10,422 bases of DNA from Spirochaetota bacterium (GTDB taxonomy: Bacteria > Spirochaetota > Spirochaetia > Treponematales > Rectinemataceae), in assembly GCA_029265255.1 (NCBI GenBank), contig JAJUJQ010000032.1, positions 1 to 10,422 on the forward strand, written 5' to 3'. Shown one piece after another: positions 1-8,112 of this stretch. Each line of letters opens with the position of its first letter. Position 1 is the first letter of the stretch. The translations under genes and the position numbers were made by a program. The notes beneath the pieces are model-generated. The model searched no databases and was not told where the DNA came from. It saw only the letters and a program-made list of their open reading frames with translations.

Positions 1-1
1 C

Positions 2-328
2 TTCATCTATACTCGCGGGCGCAATCCCACCGCAGAAATCGTGGAAGCCAAGATCGCCGCCCTCGAGCATGGCGAAAAGGCCAAGCTCCTCGGCTCGGGC
101 GCCGCGGCGATCACCAATGCCGTCATGTCCTGCGTGGCGGCAGGTGACCATATCGTGTGCGTCCGGGACGCCTACAGCTGGGCCACCCGGCTCATCGGCA
201 CCTATCTGCCGCGCTTCGGGGTTTCGAGCACCTTCGTCGATGGCAGCAATACCGAGGCACGATCATTTAGCACTGATACAGACGTAGAGACCTACATCAG
301 TTTTTCACACGGCAAGGCGCTGATTTAG
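2..328 (+). pseudogene. Truncated Cys/Met-metabolism PLP-dependent enzyme (N-terminal part only)
   Basis: The frame is open from base 2 and enters from outside the window. It begins FIYTRGRNPT, followed by an EAKIAALEHGEKAKLLGSG-type stretch and AGDHIVCVRDAYSWATRL, then LPRFGV and FVDGSNTEA. This is the typical N-terminal third of the cystathionine gamma-synthase / methionine gamma-lyase / O-acetylhomoserine sulfhydrylase family, cytosolic PLP enzymes of sulphur amino acid metabolism (about 380-430 residues). Family resemblance ends near base 259. The last 23 codons (RSFSTDTDVETYI and onward) look unrelated and stop at TAG 326-328. The PLP-binding lysine and the C-terminal domain are therefore missing, and the remainder does not reappear in the window. 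The product cannot be an active enzyme as it stands. The break probably marks the left edge of the inserted cassette or a rearrangement. Which member of the family it was cannot be told from this piece. Confidence 0.75.
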
Positions 329-591
329 AGAGCTCATCAGCGAGCTCCAAGCGTAAGAGGCTTGAAGTACCGCTTGTTCGAGAAACATAACCATAGCCTG
401 ACCAAGGCATGAACCGCTGGCTCGCTTGCGCGGTTTAGCGAAGATGACTAAAGCTGCTTTGAGTGCACGGGTTATACCTCAGCAATGGTTTGCATTAGGC
501 CATGGCCGTGCATCGCCTTATCGACGCCCAATATATCAGCTTCCATCGTAGGAGATAATCCACATATCGCATACGATAAGCACGAAGCGTT
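329..591. other. Gene-poor strip at left edge of the cassette
   Basis: There is no intact gene here. Part of it (472-595, minus strand) is an hsdR relic, listed separately. The rest, 260-471, is unrecognised. It contains several small inverted repeats: GAGCTC at 330-335 and again at 342-347 with a 6-base loop; CGCTGA 318-323 against TCAGCG 337-342; AACCGC 412-417 against GCGGTT 430-435. None is followed by a convincing T tract on the minus strand, so no clear terminator for the restriction operon is visible. A minus-strand frame open for about 57 codons across roughly 300-475 has no recognisable product. The mixed composition and the broken relic suggest an old recombination scar. Confidence 0.5.
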
Positions 592-595
592 TCAT
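472..595 (-). pseudogene. hsdR: Relic of type I restriction subunit HsdR (motor motifs V-VI)
   Basis: Reading the minus strand from 595, the peptide RFVLIVCDMWIISYDGS resembles the HsdR motor stretch usually read as VRDMWLTGFDAP. It ends at an in-frame TGA at 538-536. After a frame change, bases 525-475 read VDKAMHGHGLMQTIAEV, which closely matches the HsdR motif VI consensus VDKPMxGHGLMQAIARVNR. The next codon is TAA, where the family has Asn. The two blocks lie in the right order on the same strand. The gap between them is about 5 bases shorter than 8 family codons would need, which accounts for the frameshift. HsdR is the ATP-dependent translocase and nuclease subunit of type I restriction enzymes. 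Only about 40 codons survive, so this is dead sequence. It starts at the very stop codon of res (592-594), suggesting that a recombination joined the present operon to an older type I locus. Confidence 0.6.
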
Positions 596-3378
596 GACAG
601 TAAAGCCGTACCAACATACGCCTGTGCGGCAGCGATAAGGTCTTCCAGGGTGGTCGCCCTGGAACGATCGAATAGTTTCTGGTCTATCCTAACGAAACGC
701 CAGCTCACTCCTGTGGCCGTGCTGACGCGCTCACACCAGGTTTTCAACGCCTCATCCTTAGCCTCCGTCCCCTCCCATACACGGCCCTTAGTCTCAATAA
801 TCCAGTCCACCTCGCCAGCCTCAGTCTTCTGCACTACCACCCAATCCGGATGATAAAAACCGATGGCCCCGCTCGGCTTCAGGTAGTCCACGCGAAACTG
901 GGTCCCAGACTCGCCTTGTTCGGTCGTACCAAGCGACGCAAATCGGTCCACGTCGCGAGCGTTGTCGATGAACTCGGCGAAGCGGCGCTCAAAGTCATTG
1001 TAGGTTGCCACGTAATTAAACACGGTCTTCTTAGCCTCGAGGGGGGGCAGGTTGCGCCGCCAGCTGAAGGGCTTTGTCTCTGAAAGCCAGAAGTCGGCCT
1101 TCTCGAACTCGATGGCATGGCGCTCCACAGTCAACTCAGCGATCTTCCGAGCTAGGTACTTGGCGATCCCCTCCTGCAGCTCCAGCCGCGAGAGATGGGA
1201 ACGGAGCACATCATCGTCGAGATTCACCGTCTTTCCGAAGCAGCAGGTCGCGACATAGTTTCGCACGATGGGGTACAGCTCAGCGAAGTGGTTGGGCAAT
1301 TTTGCCTGGCTGATGACCTTATTAGTGATGCTAGCCAAAAGCTCCTGGGGTGGCGGCAGCTCACCTGCATCGATGTCAGCCTGGTGCACCTCAGTTTCGG
1401 TCGTAGCAAACTCGAGCTTTAGCTTCACCCGGAAATGTTCCGCGAGATCCTCCTGATCGTAGATGGCGTCAAGCTCCTCCACCTTCAATTCAGACAGTTT
1501 GCGAATGTTGTGTACCAGGCTCGGTTTGGTGATCGGAATTGAAATATCATAGGCCTGCCTCTCTTTGATCGGCGCGATGATGACCGGCGGGGGGGGATCG
1601 ATCGAAGTGCTGGCCACGCCCACGCCTTCCGTTTCGAGTTGCGTGCGCAGCACGTCGAGGAGCTTACGCGTGCCGAGCACCTCCAACGTCTGCGTGCGGT
1701 CCGGGCTTACCTGAGTCATCAACCGCAGGCCGCGCCCGATGACTTGCTCGGGCAAAATCTCGGCCTTGGCCGTAAACGGGCGCAGGCCCAGTACGACGGT
1801 GACGTTCCGCACATCCCAGCCTTCGCGCAGCATCATCACGCTGACGATTGCCTTGATCTTGCTTTCGGCCCTGTCGATGTCACGAGCCGCTTCGCGTGCT
1901 TTATCGAGGTCCTTATTTTTGATTTCGCCCGAGGTGTCGGTGTGGATGACCAGGACCTCGGATTCCTTAAAACCGAACTCCTCAGTCTTCCACAGGAACT
2001 CGCCGATGGCGTCAGCGTAGCGGTTTTTCTCAGCCATGATGAACAATACGGGCCGGGTACCAAGTTGCTTATAAACTTGGTGGTGCTCCTTCCAGCGCGC
2101 GACGGCCGCGCGCAGCCAGTAGCCGTACTTCTCGCCGATGTTTTCCGCGGTGACGCCTTGGGGGTCGTGATTCGGCTGGGCGGGGTCCTCCTCTTTGGTC
2201 ACGATCAGTGGTGCCTTGACGATCCGGTCCTCGACCGCCTGCGCCAGCGGGTAGTCACACACGGTCCAGGGGAAGTACATGCCGTTCTGGTCCTTGGGCG
2301 TGGCCGAGAAGTCAAGCCAGAGCGCAAGCCCTTTGGGTAGCGCACGGTGGATTGCGAGCAACGACTGACTCCAAGCCAAGCCTACATCGTGGACGTGGTG
2401 GGCCTCGTCATTCATCACCACGAGATCCTTGAGTGATTTCACTCGTTCCAGCATTGAGCGCTGGCCCGAGGCGGCTAGGTCCTGCGAGGGCTTCTTGCCG
2501 AGCAGCGCTTCGATGGCGTTCGACGGCGTCCAATCGTTGTCGCGCGACTCGTAGAGCTGCTGGATGTTGGTGAGGAACAGGTTGCCGGAAGGATCAGGCT
2601 CCGTGGCCTCGCCGCGCAGGATGACCTTCTGCGCGAAGGCGCCGCGCCACTCAGGCGGGATCAGCGGCAGCTCGTAGAAGATACGGTTGGCGGCAAAATC
2701 TTTCTCCAGTCGCTGATAGACGATCACGTTCGGCGCGACAATGAGAAAGTTGGTAGACATGTCCGAACCCGGCACCCGCTGCTTGTGGAAGCGTGCCCAT
2801 ACAATGGCCATCGCCATTACCCAAGTCTTTCCTGAGCCAGTCGCCAGTTTGAAGGCAAAGCGCCGCATGTCCTCGGGAGGGAGGTCCTGCACGCCCTCGG
2901 CGTCGAGCTCCGGCACATAGCGACGCAGCTGTCGCTGGCCATCCATCGTGGTCTGAAATGTGATGTTCCTGTTGAAGAGATCCTTATCAGTGGTCGCGTA
3001 CCGCTCGATCAGCTTCTGCACGTCGCGATGCCCAGCGATCTCCACTAGCCACACCAAGGTTTCGATCGCCTCGCGCTGGCAAAAGTAGTAGCGGAAGGGC
3101 ACGTCAAAGCCTGGAACCTCGTGGTCTTCCTCAAACCAATACTCGAACAACCGGAGTGTGACATCTGAGGCCCCCTCATAGCCGCTCGCACGCCAGGCAT
3201 CCACCTGCTCGCGGATTTTAGGTACCAGCAGAAGTTGGCTTGGCCGCCTGCCTTCGGCAACACGCCAACCGGTGGGGGCTGACTCGTCCTTGACAAGATG
3301 CTGAGTCGGCTTTTCCCACGGTCTGCGATCGGGGATTTCCGGCAGATCTTTATCGTAAGCAATGACGGCTTTTACCAT
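592..3378 (-). CDS. res: Type III-like restriction subunit Res (SF2 helicase plus PD-(D/E)XK nuclease)
   Basis: This 928-residue protein is near the usual length of type III Res subunits. Helicase superfamily 2 motifs are in order: Walker A LATGSGKT (178-185), DEAH (324-327) within MNDEAHH, SAT (358-360), REGWDV (518-523) and EQVIGRGLRL (544-553). A C-terminal nuclease follows, with HPDW (Asp845) and IETK (Glu862, Lys864), the PD...ExK pattern of type III endonuclease domains. The expected role is ATP-driven communication along DNA followed by cleavage of unmodified sites, in complex with the Mod subunit encoded just upstream. The ATG is 2 bp after the mod stop and has a strong GGAGGTG at 3387-3393, 8 bases away, lying in the last codons of mod, so translation is coupled. 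The gene contains runs of eight C (1589-1596) and seven C (1041-1047) on the coding strand. All key motifs look intact, so it is probably functional. Confidence 0.92.
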   Translation of the reverse strand: MVKAVIAYDKDLPEIPDRRPWEKPTQHLVKDESAPTGWRVAEGRRPSQLLLVPKIREQVDAWRASGYEGASDVTLRLFEYWFEEDHEVPGFDVPFRYYFCQREAIETLVWLVEIAGHRDVQKLIERYATTDKDLFNRNITFQTTMDGQRQLRRYVPELDAEGVQDLPPEDMRRFAFKLATGSGKTWVMAMAIVWARFHKQRVPGSDMSTNFLIVAPNVIVYQRLEKDFAANRIFYELPLIPPEWRGAFAQKVILRGEATEPDPSGNLFLTNIQQLYESRDNDWTPSNAIEALLGKKPSQDLAASGQRSMLERVKSLKDLVVMNDEAHHVHDVGLAWSQSLLAIHRALPKGLALWLDFSATPKDQNGMYFPWTVCDYPLAQAVEDRIVKAPLIVTKEEDPAQPNHDPQGVTAENIGEKYGYWLRAAVARWKEHHQVYKQLGTRPVLFIMAEKNRYADAIGEFLWKTEEFGFKESEVLVIHTDTSGEIKNKDLDKAREAARDIDRAESKIKAIVSVMMLREGWDVRNVTVVLGLRPFTAKAEILPEQVIGRGLRLMTQVSPDRTQTLEVLGTRKLLDVLRTQLETEGVGVASTSIDPPPPVIIAPIKERQAYDISIPITKPSLVHNIRKLSELKVEELDAIYDQEDLAEHFRVKLKLEFATTETEVHQADIDAGELPPPQELLASITNKVISQAKLPNHFAELYPIVRNYVATCCFGKTVNLDDDVLRSHLSRLELQEGIAKYLARKIAELTVERHAIEFEKADFWLSETKPFSWRRNLPPLEAKKTVFNYVATYNDFERRFAEFIDNARDVDRFASLGTTEQGESGTQFRVDYLKPSGAIGFYHPDWVVVQKTEAGEVDWIIETKGRVWEGTEAKDEALKTWCERVSTATGVSWRFVRIDQKLFDRSRATTLEDLIAAAQAYVGTALLS

Positions 3379-3380
3379 GT

Positions 3381-5240
3381 TTATTTCACCTCCACATCGA
3401 AGGATTGAGAAGTGTCGTTGCCGAAGATGTCGATCACCTTGACAAGAATGCGGTACTTGCCTGGCTTTTCGTAGGTGTGTGGGTCGGAGACAAGCGGGAG
3501 CTTGCGCTCCTTGCGCGTGCGGTAGGCCACCCAGCCCTGCATAAAGGTATCGTTCTGGAAGTCCCAGTCCACTGCCCAGTAGTCAATGTAGTCCGACCAT
3601 TTCTTCACATTGCCGCGCACGTCTTTGGGAATCAGCTCGGTGTTGGGGATGACGAAGTCCTTAAGCGCCACCTGTACGGTGAGCGCCTTGGGCTGCGTAA
3701 TCTCGGCCTCGAGGAAGGCCAGCTCGAAGAAGCGCACGTCGCCCTTGGCGGCGGCCTGCTCCTCCATCACCTCGCGTGGGATCTGCAGGAGCAGGAGCTT
3801 CACCCCCTTCTTCTTGGCCGCCTCGACCATCAAGTCGTAGAGGCCCATCTCCCATTCCCAACCGAGCACGTGCATCTCGCCCTGTTTGAGCGCGGCGCAC
3901 TCATCCACCGCCGCCTCGATCTCGGTGATGGTCACCGGCGCGTCCACCGCGCCGATGTGGACCATGGCCTTGTCCTTTTTGCCGTGCAGGTGCGCCATGC
4001 CCGCCACCGGCTGCGCGCCGTAGAGCTTGAGGATAAAGGCGAGGTACTCGTAGAGTTTTTGTTCCGCGGCCGTCTTGTTGTTCTTGTCGCCGAAAGTCAC
4101 GCCCTGCCAGTACTGGCGCTCATATTTGCCGAGGTTGAGGATCTCGAAGGGCTTGCAGTTCTCGATGCCAAGCAGGCGCTTGCGCGTAACGTGGATCGCC
4201 CAGCGGCCGAGGTCGCAGCCGATCCAGCGCCGGCCCAGTTTTTCGGCCACGGCGAGGGTTGTGCCGGAGCCACAGAAGAAGTCGGCGACGAGATCGCCTT
4301 GGTTTGAGGAGGCCTTCAGGATACGACGGAGAATGCTCTCGTTTTTTTGTGTGGCATAGCCGGTCTTCTCCTGGGAAAAGCTCTTGATCTGAATCGAATC
4401 AAGTGACTCATCTCCCTTCAGTTCGAACTCGAATGGGTTTGCGTTCCACACGTCCTCCATTGGATATCCTTGGCCCGTAGGCTTCTCGCCGCCGCGCCTC
4501 TCGTAGCCAGGAGGGTAAGGAATATACTCTTTGTTAAACGTGAACTGACCGGGCGTCTTAACATAGAAGAGGATCATGTCGTGATTCCGAATCCAATTTT
4601 TCGCGGCGCTCTTGTAGCCGGAAATCCAGCCAATTCGCCACACGATTTCACGCTGGAAGGAATCGGCTCCGAAGATTTCGTCCATGAGAGCCTTGACGTA
4701 GTGTCCCACCGTCGCATCAAGATGCACGTAAATTGAGCCCGTGGGGGCCAATAGATGTCGCATGAGAACGAACCTATGCCTAATCATGTCAAGGTAACTA
4801 ACGAGACCAGCACCCCAAGTGTCTCGATAAGCCTTCTCCTCGAGTACCGACTGTTCTTTTTCGACCTCAAACCCGACATCGCCAATTTCTGTCTTGAACG
4901 AAAAATTCGCCCCCGTCGCAAACGGGGGGTCGATGTAGATGAGGTCGATCTTCCCCGCAAACTTCTCCAAGAGCGATCCCATGACCAGCAGGTTGTCGCC
5001 CCAGATGAGTTTGTTCTTCCACCCCTCTTCAAAGGTGTCTCCCTCCTGACCCTCGTAAATGTCGAAGAGCGTCGGCTGCTTTTCACGCTCCTTGCGCGCC
5101 TCGCGGGTGGCACGGCTCTCGTTGACAGTCTCAATGACCTGAAAGGGTAGGGAGACACGCGGCACTTCCTTGAGCGTGCCGTCCTCGTTGTACTTGCCGG
5201 GCCAAACCAGCTCGGTCTTGGTGATTTCGATCTTCGCCAT
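3381..5240 (-). CDS. mod: Type III-like site-specific DNA methyltransferase Mod (beta class)
   Basis: This 619-residue protein has the catalytic DPPF (104-107) in LIYIDPPFATG, a TQKNESILRRIL segment (298-309, motif X-like) and then the AdoMet-binding FCGSG (322-326) in ADFFCGSGTT. Motif IV before motif I is the order of beta-class amino-methyltransferases, which includes type III Mod proteins. DPPF/DPPY enzymes usually make N6-methyladenine, though N4-methylcytosine cannot be excluded. The region between the motifs should hold the target-recognition part; the site is unknown. About 240 residues after the methyltransferase core are less familiar. They end in a short beta-rich stretch (HTYEKPGKYRILVKVIDIFG, 588-607) that looks like the end of a PKD/Ig-like fold. 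The ATG at 5240 is supported by AAGGAGG at 5247-5253 (6-base spacing), inside the 16-bp gap after the helicase gene. Immediately upstream of res, it forms the modification half of the system. Confidence 0.93.
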   Translation of the reverse strand: MAKIEITKTELVWPGKYNEDGTLKEVPRVSLPFQVIETVNESRATREARKEREKQPTLFDIYEGQEGDTFEEGWKNKLIWGDNLLVMGSLLEKFAGKIDLIYIDPPFATGANFSFKTEIGDVGFEVEKEQSVLEEKAYRDTWGAGLVSYLDMIRHRFVLMRHLLAPTGSIYVHLDATVGHYVKALMDEIFGADSFQREIVWRIGWISGYKSAAKNWIRNHDMILFYVKTPGQFTFNKEYIPYPPGYERRGGEKPTGQGYPMEDVWNANPFEFELKGDESLDSIQIKSFSQEKTGYATQKNESILRRILKASSNQGDLVADFFCGSGTTLAVAEKLGRRWIGCDLGRWAIHVTRKRLLGIENCKPFEILNLGKYERQYWQGVTFGDKNNKTAAEQKLYEYLAFILKLYGAQPVAGMAHLHGKKDKAMVHIGAVDAPVTITEIEAAVDECAALKQGEMHVLGWEWEMGLYDLMVEAAKKKGVKLLLLQIPREVMEEQAAAKGDVRFFELAFLEAEITQPKALTVQVALKDFVIPNTELIPKDVRGNVKKWSDYIDYWAVDWDFQNDTFMQGWVAYRTRKERKLPLVSDPHTYEKPGKYRILVKVIDIFGNDTSQSFDVEVK

Positions 5241-5256
5241 GCATCTCCTCCTTCAG

Positions 5257-8112
5257 TCAGTTCGTTATTTTCACAAGGCCTTCGCTGCGGCAGAGCGTGC
5301 GCAGGTCGCATTCACGACAGATCGCCGGTTCGGGCGGCGTCGTCACCGCAAATTCCTTCGCCTGGATGCGGCGCACGGTTTCATCGAAATGCCGGCCCGC
5401 TTCCTCCACCCGCTTGGGGTCATAGGGCAGGACCATCAGGGCGTCCTCCTTGCGCGGTTCCGAAGTCCAGTAGAGCATGAGTCGGTCCACACGGCGGCCG
5501 TAGCGCTGCTCCAGAATATGCGCGTACGTGCAGAGCTGGCGCTCATAGGCCGCGATCAGCACGGGATTGTCCTTGGGCCGCGGTGAGGTCTTGAAGTCGA
5601 GCAGCTCGAGTTTGCCATCGCCCCCAAGCAGCAGGTCCACCTTGCCGACGAGGATGTAGCCGTCCTTTTCCAGCGACACATCCACCTCAGTTTGGATCAC
5701 CCGGCGCATTTTGTCTTGGTTCTGCCGGAAATAGTTCATCACCTGCATGAAGGCGGGCTCCTGTGCTGCGTCGCCAATAGGCCGCACGCCGGAGAGCGTC
5801 AGGAACCGAAAGGTGCGGTCGAAGTGCTGCCGTATGCGTCTCTGATCGAGCGTATCCAGCTTGCCGTCGAGGGCGATGCGATGGATCTCCTCAATGGTTT
5901 GGTGCACAAGAAGACCGAAGAAGATCACCGCCGAACGCGATGGCTTGAATTCGTACTCGCGGAAGAACTGGTACTGGCGCGGGCAGGTCTCGTAGATTTT
6001 GAGGTCGCCCGTAAAGCTGTAAGTCTTCTTCACCGGCATCCTTTCGCGCATCTCAAATCGCTGGGCTGCGAGTAGCTCCTTCTGCACGTAGGGCCACTGC
6101 GGAAGGCCGTCCCAGATGGAGGAGAAATGATCCTTTGGCTGCTCATGGGCGGTGAGCACCAGCAACTTCTGCGGTCGGGAGAAGGCGACATAGTGCAGGC
6201 GCATGCGGTCGAAGAGAGTAATACGGTTCTCTGGCTCAAAGGGCGGCCTGTGGTAGAACAGCGCGAGATCGTGGTCAATCTGCTTGGGACTTGAGAGCTG
6301 CGCCGAGAGCGAGCCTACCACAACCACCGGGAACTCGAGTCCCTTAGCCTGATGGATGGTCATCACCTGTACGTGGCCCTTGGGGAAGGGCTGGTCCGGG
6401 TCTTCGTACTCATTGATACCCCCGCCGTAAAGCAGGCGAAGGAAGCTATTGAAGAAGTGGAGGCGAAGGGCCTCCCTGTTCCTGTGAGTAATGACGGTAT
6501 AGTGATAGTAACTCTGGAAGACATTCAGAAGCTGGGAGAAAATAGCCAGATTGCGGGCGATGTTCTCGTTTTTCACCGCGCTCTTGAACGGCTCGAGCGC
6601 GAGCAGGCGATAGAAGTAGTCGGCCGGCCGTAAGTCGAGTGTCTGGCCTTCGCGGAGCGTGGCGATCTCGCTGGTCCATTGCTGCAGGGCGACAGCGAGC
6701 GGATGCGGGTAGCCGAAGCGGCGCCCGAGTTGCACGATGGCGTCATCTACATAAGCGGCAAGATCAGCCACTGCGCCGCCTACCTCGCCGCGGTTGTTTC
6801 CATACCAACCAAACAGCACTGCGAAGCAGGCGACCAGGTAACTAACTTCCGGAATTTCAAAGTATCCACGGGCCCGGGGGCAGAACGCCGGGATGCCCTT
6901 GGCCTTGAGGGCGGCGAGATACGACCCGCTGTGCTCCTCGCGTACACTGTGCAGCAGCAGGGCTACCTGGCTATAGTCGGCGATGACCTCGTGCTTCTTC
7001 AGAAACTCCACAAGATCAGCAAAGCGCGTAGCCTCGTCACGCTGGTCTTTGCCCCAGATTGCAATGACCGACGGGTAAACTGGATGATTAGCTTTCGCGT
7101 CTACTTCGATGGTCTTGTCGTAACGAAAGGACAGGCCGCTCGGGTTAGACCAGTCGGCAGATGCCATCCAGCGGTTGTAGCGTTCGACGATTGTGCGATG
7201 GGACCGGTAGTTGGTCGTGAGCTTGATGATGCGAACTTCTGGCATCTTCTGCGGCAACTCAAGGATGTTGCGCACCGTGGCCCCACGGAATCGATACAGG
7301 CTCTGATCCTCATCTCCGACCACGCATAAGTTGCGCGTCCGTTCGGTGAGTTTAAGGAGGAGCTGCTCCTGGATGTAGTTGGTGTCCTGATATTCGTCCA
7401 CAAGGACATAGAGGATATCGCGAGTTACCGCGTTCATAGTGGAGGGATCTTGCAAAAGATCGAACACATACTTCTGTAGGTGCGCGAAATCGGTTCGGTT
7501 GGTATCGCGCAACGCTCGTTCATAACGACGGTAGGCGCAGCCGATAGCTTTGAGAAAAGGATCTGTGGAAGCTTCAAGACAACTGGGATCAACGAGCTCT
7601 TCTGTAATCTTATCGAAGTAGCCTCGCGCGCCTTCAATTGCATGCCAACGGGTCGACCACCGCAATAGAAATCGGCCATTTTCCACAGGACCGATAATTT
7701 CGTCAAAGTGCTCGAAGATGAACAGCAACTGCGTCAGATTGTCGAGCGTCTCGAAGTCGTGCCCGAGCTCGGTACGATGGCCGTGCTGCACGAGAATACG
7801 GTTACAAAAGCCATGAATCGTAGAGACAGTCAGTTCAGAAAGGTCACCGTTGTAGCCAACTTTTTGCGCAGCAGCAGCTAAGCGGTCTCGCATTTCGAAA
7901 GCACCTTTCTCAGTAAAGGTGCAGAGCACCAGTTGCTTGGGCAGCGCTTTGTCTAAGAGCAGAAGGTTGAGCGCACGAAGCACAATGCTATATGTCTTAC
8001 CTGAACCGGGGCCCGCGATCACAAGCAGCGGCCCGTCGAGGTGGCCGACTATTTCGCGTTGTGACTCGTTGAGTTTAGGAAAGTGCTGTTCGATGACCGG
8101 TGCAATATTCAT
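5257..8112 (-). CDS. UvrD/PcrA-like helicase fused to Cas4/AddB-type Fe-S nuclease
   Basis: This 951-residue protein has two parts. The N-terminal two thirds is a superfamily 1A DNA helicase: Walker A GPGSGKT (34-40), TFTEKGAFEM (65-74), STIHGFC (97-103), DEYQDT (239-244), QSLYRFRG (270-277), NYRSH (301-305), TIHQAKGLEF (585-594) and YVAFSRP (641-647). The C-terminal quarter is a RecB-family PD-(D/E)XK nuclease: His737, Asp826 in GKVDLL, Asp839-Phe-Lys841 in LLDFKT, and Gln859 in ERQLCTYAH. Four cysteines, Cys710 and Cys932-x2-Cys935-x5-Cys941, match the AddB/Cas4/Dna2 iron-sulphur staple. It should unwind and cut DNA with ATP, as AdnAB or AddAB chains do, but there is no partner chain in the window. 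The start overlaps the radC stop as ATGA (8109-8112). Only a weak Shine-Dalgarno is seen, so translation probably depends on coupling to radC. A role in the restriction system is inferred from the operon. Confidence 0.92.
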   Translation of the reverse strand: MNIAPVIEQHFPKLNESQREIVGHLDGPLLVIAGPGSGKTYSIVLRALNLLLLDKALPKQLVLCTFTEKGAFEMRDRLAAAAQKVGYNGDLSELTVSTIHGFCNRILVQHGHRTELGHDFETLDNLTQLLFIFEHFDEIIGPVENGRFLLRWSTRWHAIEGARGYFDKITEELVDPSCLEASTDPFLKAIGCAYRRYERALRDTNRTDFAHLQKYVFDLLQDPSTMNAVTRDILYVLVDEYQDTNYIQEQLLLKLTERTRNLCVVGDEDQSLYRFRGATVRNILELPQKMPEVRIIKLTTNYRSHRTIVERYNRWMASADWSNPSGLSFRYDKTIEVDAKANHPVYPSVIAIWGKDQRDEATRFADLVEFLKKHEVIADYSQVALLLHSVREEHSGSYLAALKAKGIPAFCPRARGYFEIPEVSYLVACFAVLFGWYGNNRGEVGGAVADLAAYVDDAIVQLGRRFGYPHPLAVALQQWTSEIATLREGQTLDLRPADYFYRLLALEPFKSAVKNENIARNLAIFSQLLNVFQSYYHYTVITHRNREALRLHFFNSFLRLLYGGGINEYEDPDQPFPKGHVQVMTIHQAKGLEFPVVVVGSLSAQLSSPKQIDHDLALFYHRPPFEPENRITLFDRMRLHYVAFSRPQKLLVLTAHEQPKDHFSSIWDGLPQWPYVQKELLAAQRFEMRERMPVKKTYSFTGDLKIYETCPRQYQFFREYEFKPSRSAVIFFGLLVHQTIEEIHRIALDGKLDTLDQRRIRQHFDRTFRFLTLSGVRPIGDAAQEPAFMQVMNYFRQNQDKMRRVIQTEVDVSLEKDGYILVGKVDLLLGGDGKLELLDFKTSPRPKDNPVLIAAYERQLCTYAHILEQRYGRRVDRLMLYWTSEPRKEDALMVLPYDPKRVEEAGRHFDETVRRIQAKEFAVTTPPEPAICRECDLRTLCRSEGLVKITN

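Noticed and set aside
272..305. A rho-independent terminator on the plus strand (ACTGAT...ATCAGT followed by TTTTT)
   Set aside because: The stem is AT-rich with a 6-base bulge on one side and lies before the stop codon of the broken frame, so it is too weak to call.
498..507. GGCCATGGCC palindrome as a regulatory site
   Set aside because: It falls within the Gly-His-Gly codons of the HsdR relic (motif VI), so coding history explains it.
329..591. A tRNA or integrase marking the island edge
   Set aside because: No cloverleaf-like sequence or recombinase motif was seen here or at 8799-9460.
1639..2340. A 233-codon plus-strand frame opposite res
   Set aside because: It is antisense to the helicase motifs of res and has no recognisable family features; a shadow frame.
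3405..4307. A 300-codon plus-strand frame opposite mod
   Set aside because: It lies wholly antisense to a gene with unmistakable methyltransferase motifs, has Leu/Val/His-rich composition typical of the reverse complement of GC-rich coding DNA, and shows no motif of its own.
5257..6000. A CRISPR-linked Cas4
   Set aside because: The nuclease part is Cas4/AddB-like, but it is the C-terminal domain of a UvrD-type helicase, and no CRISPR repeats or other cas genes are present.
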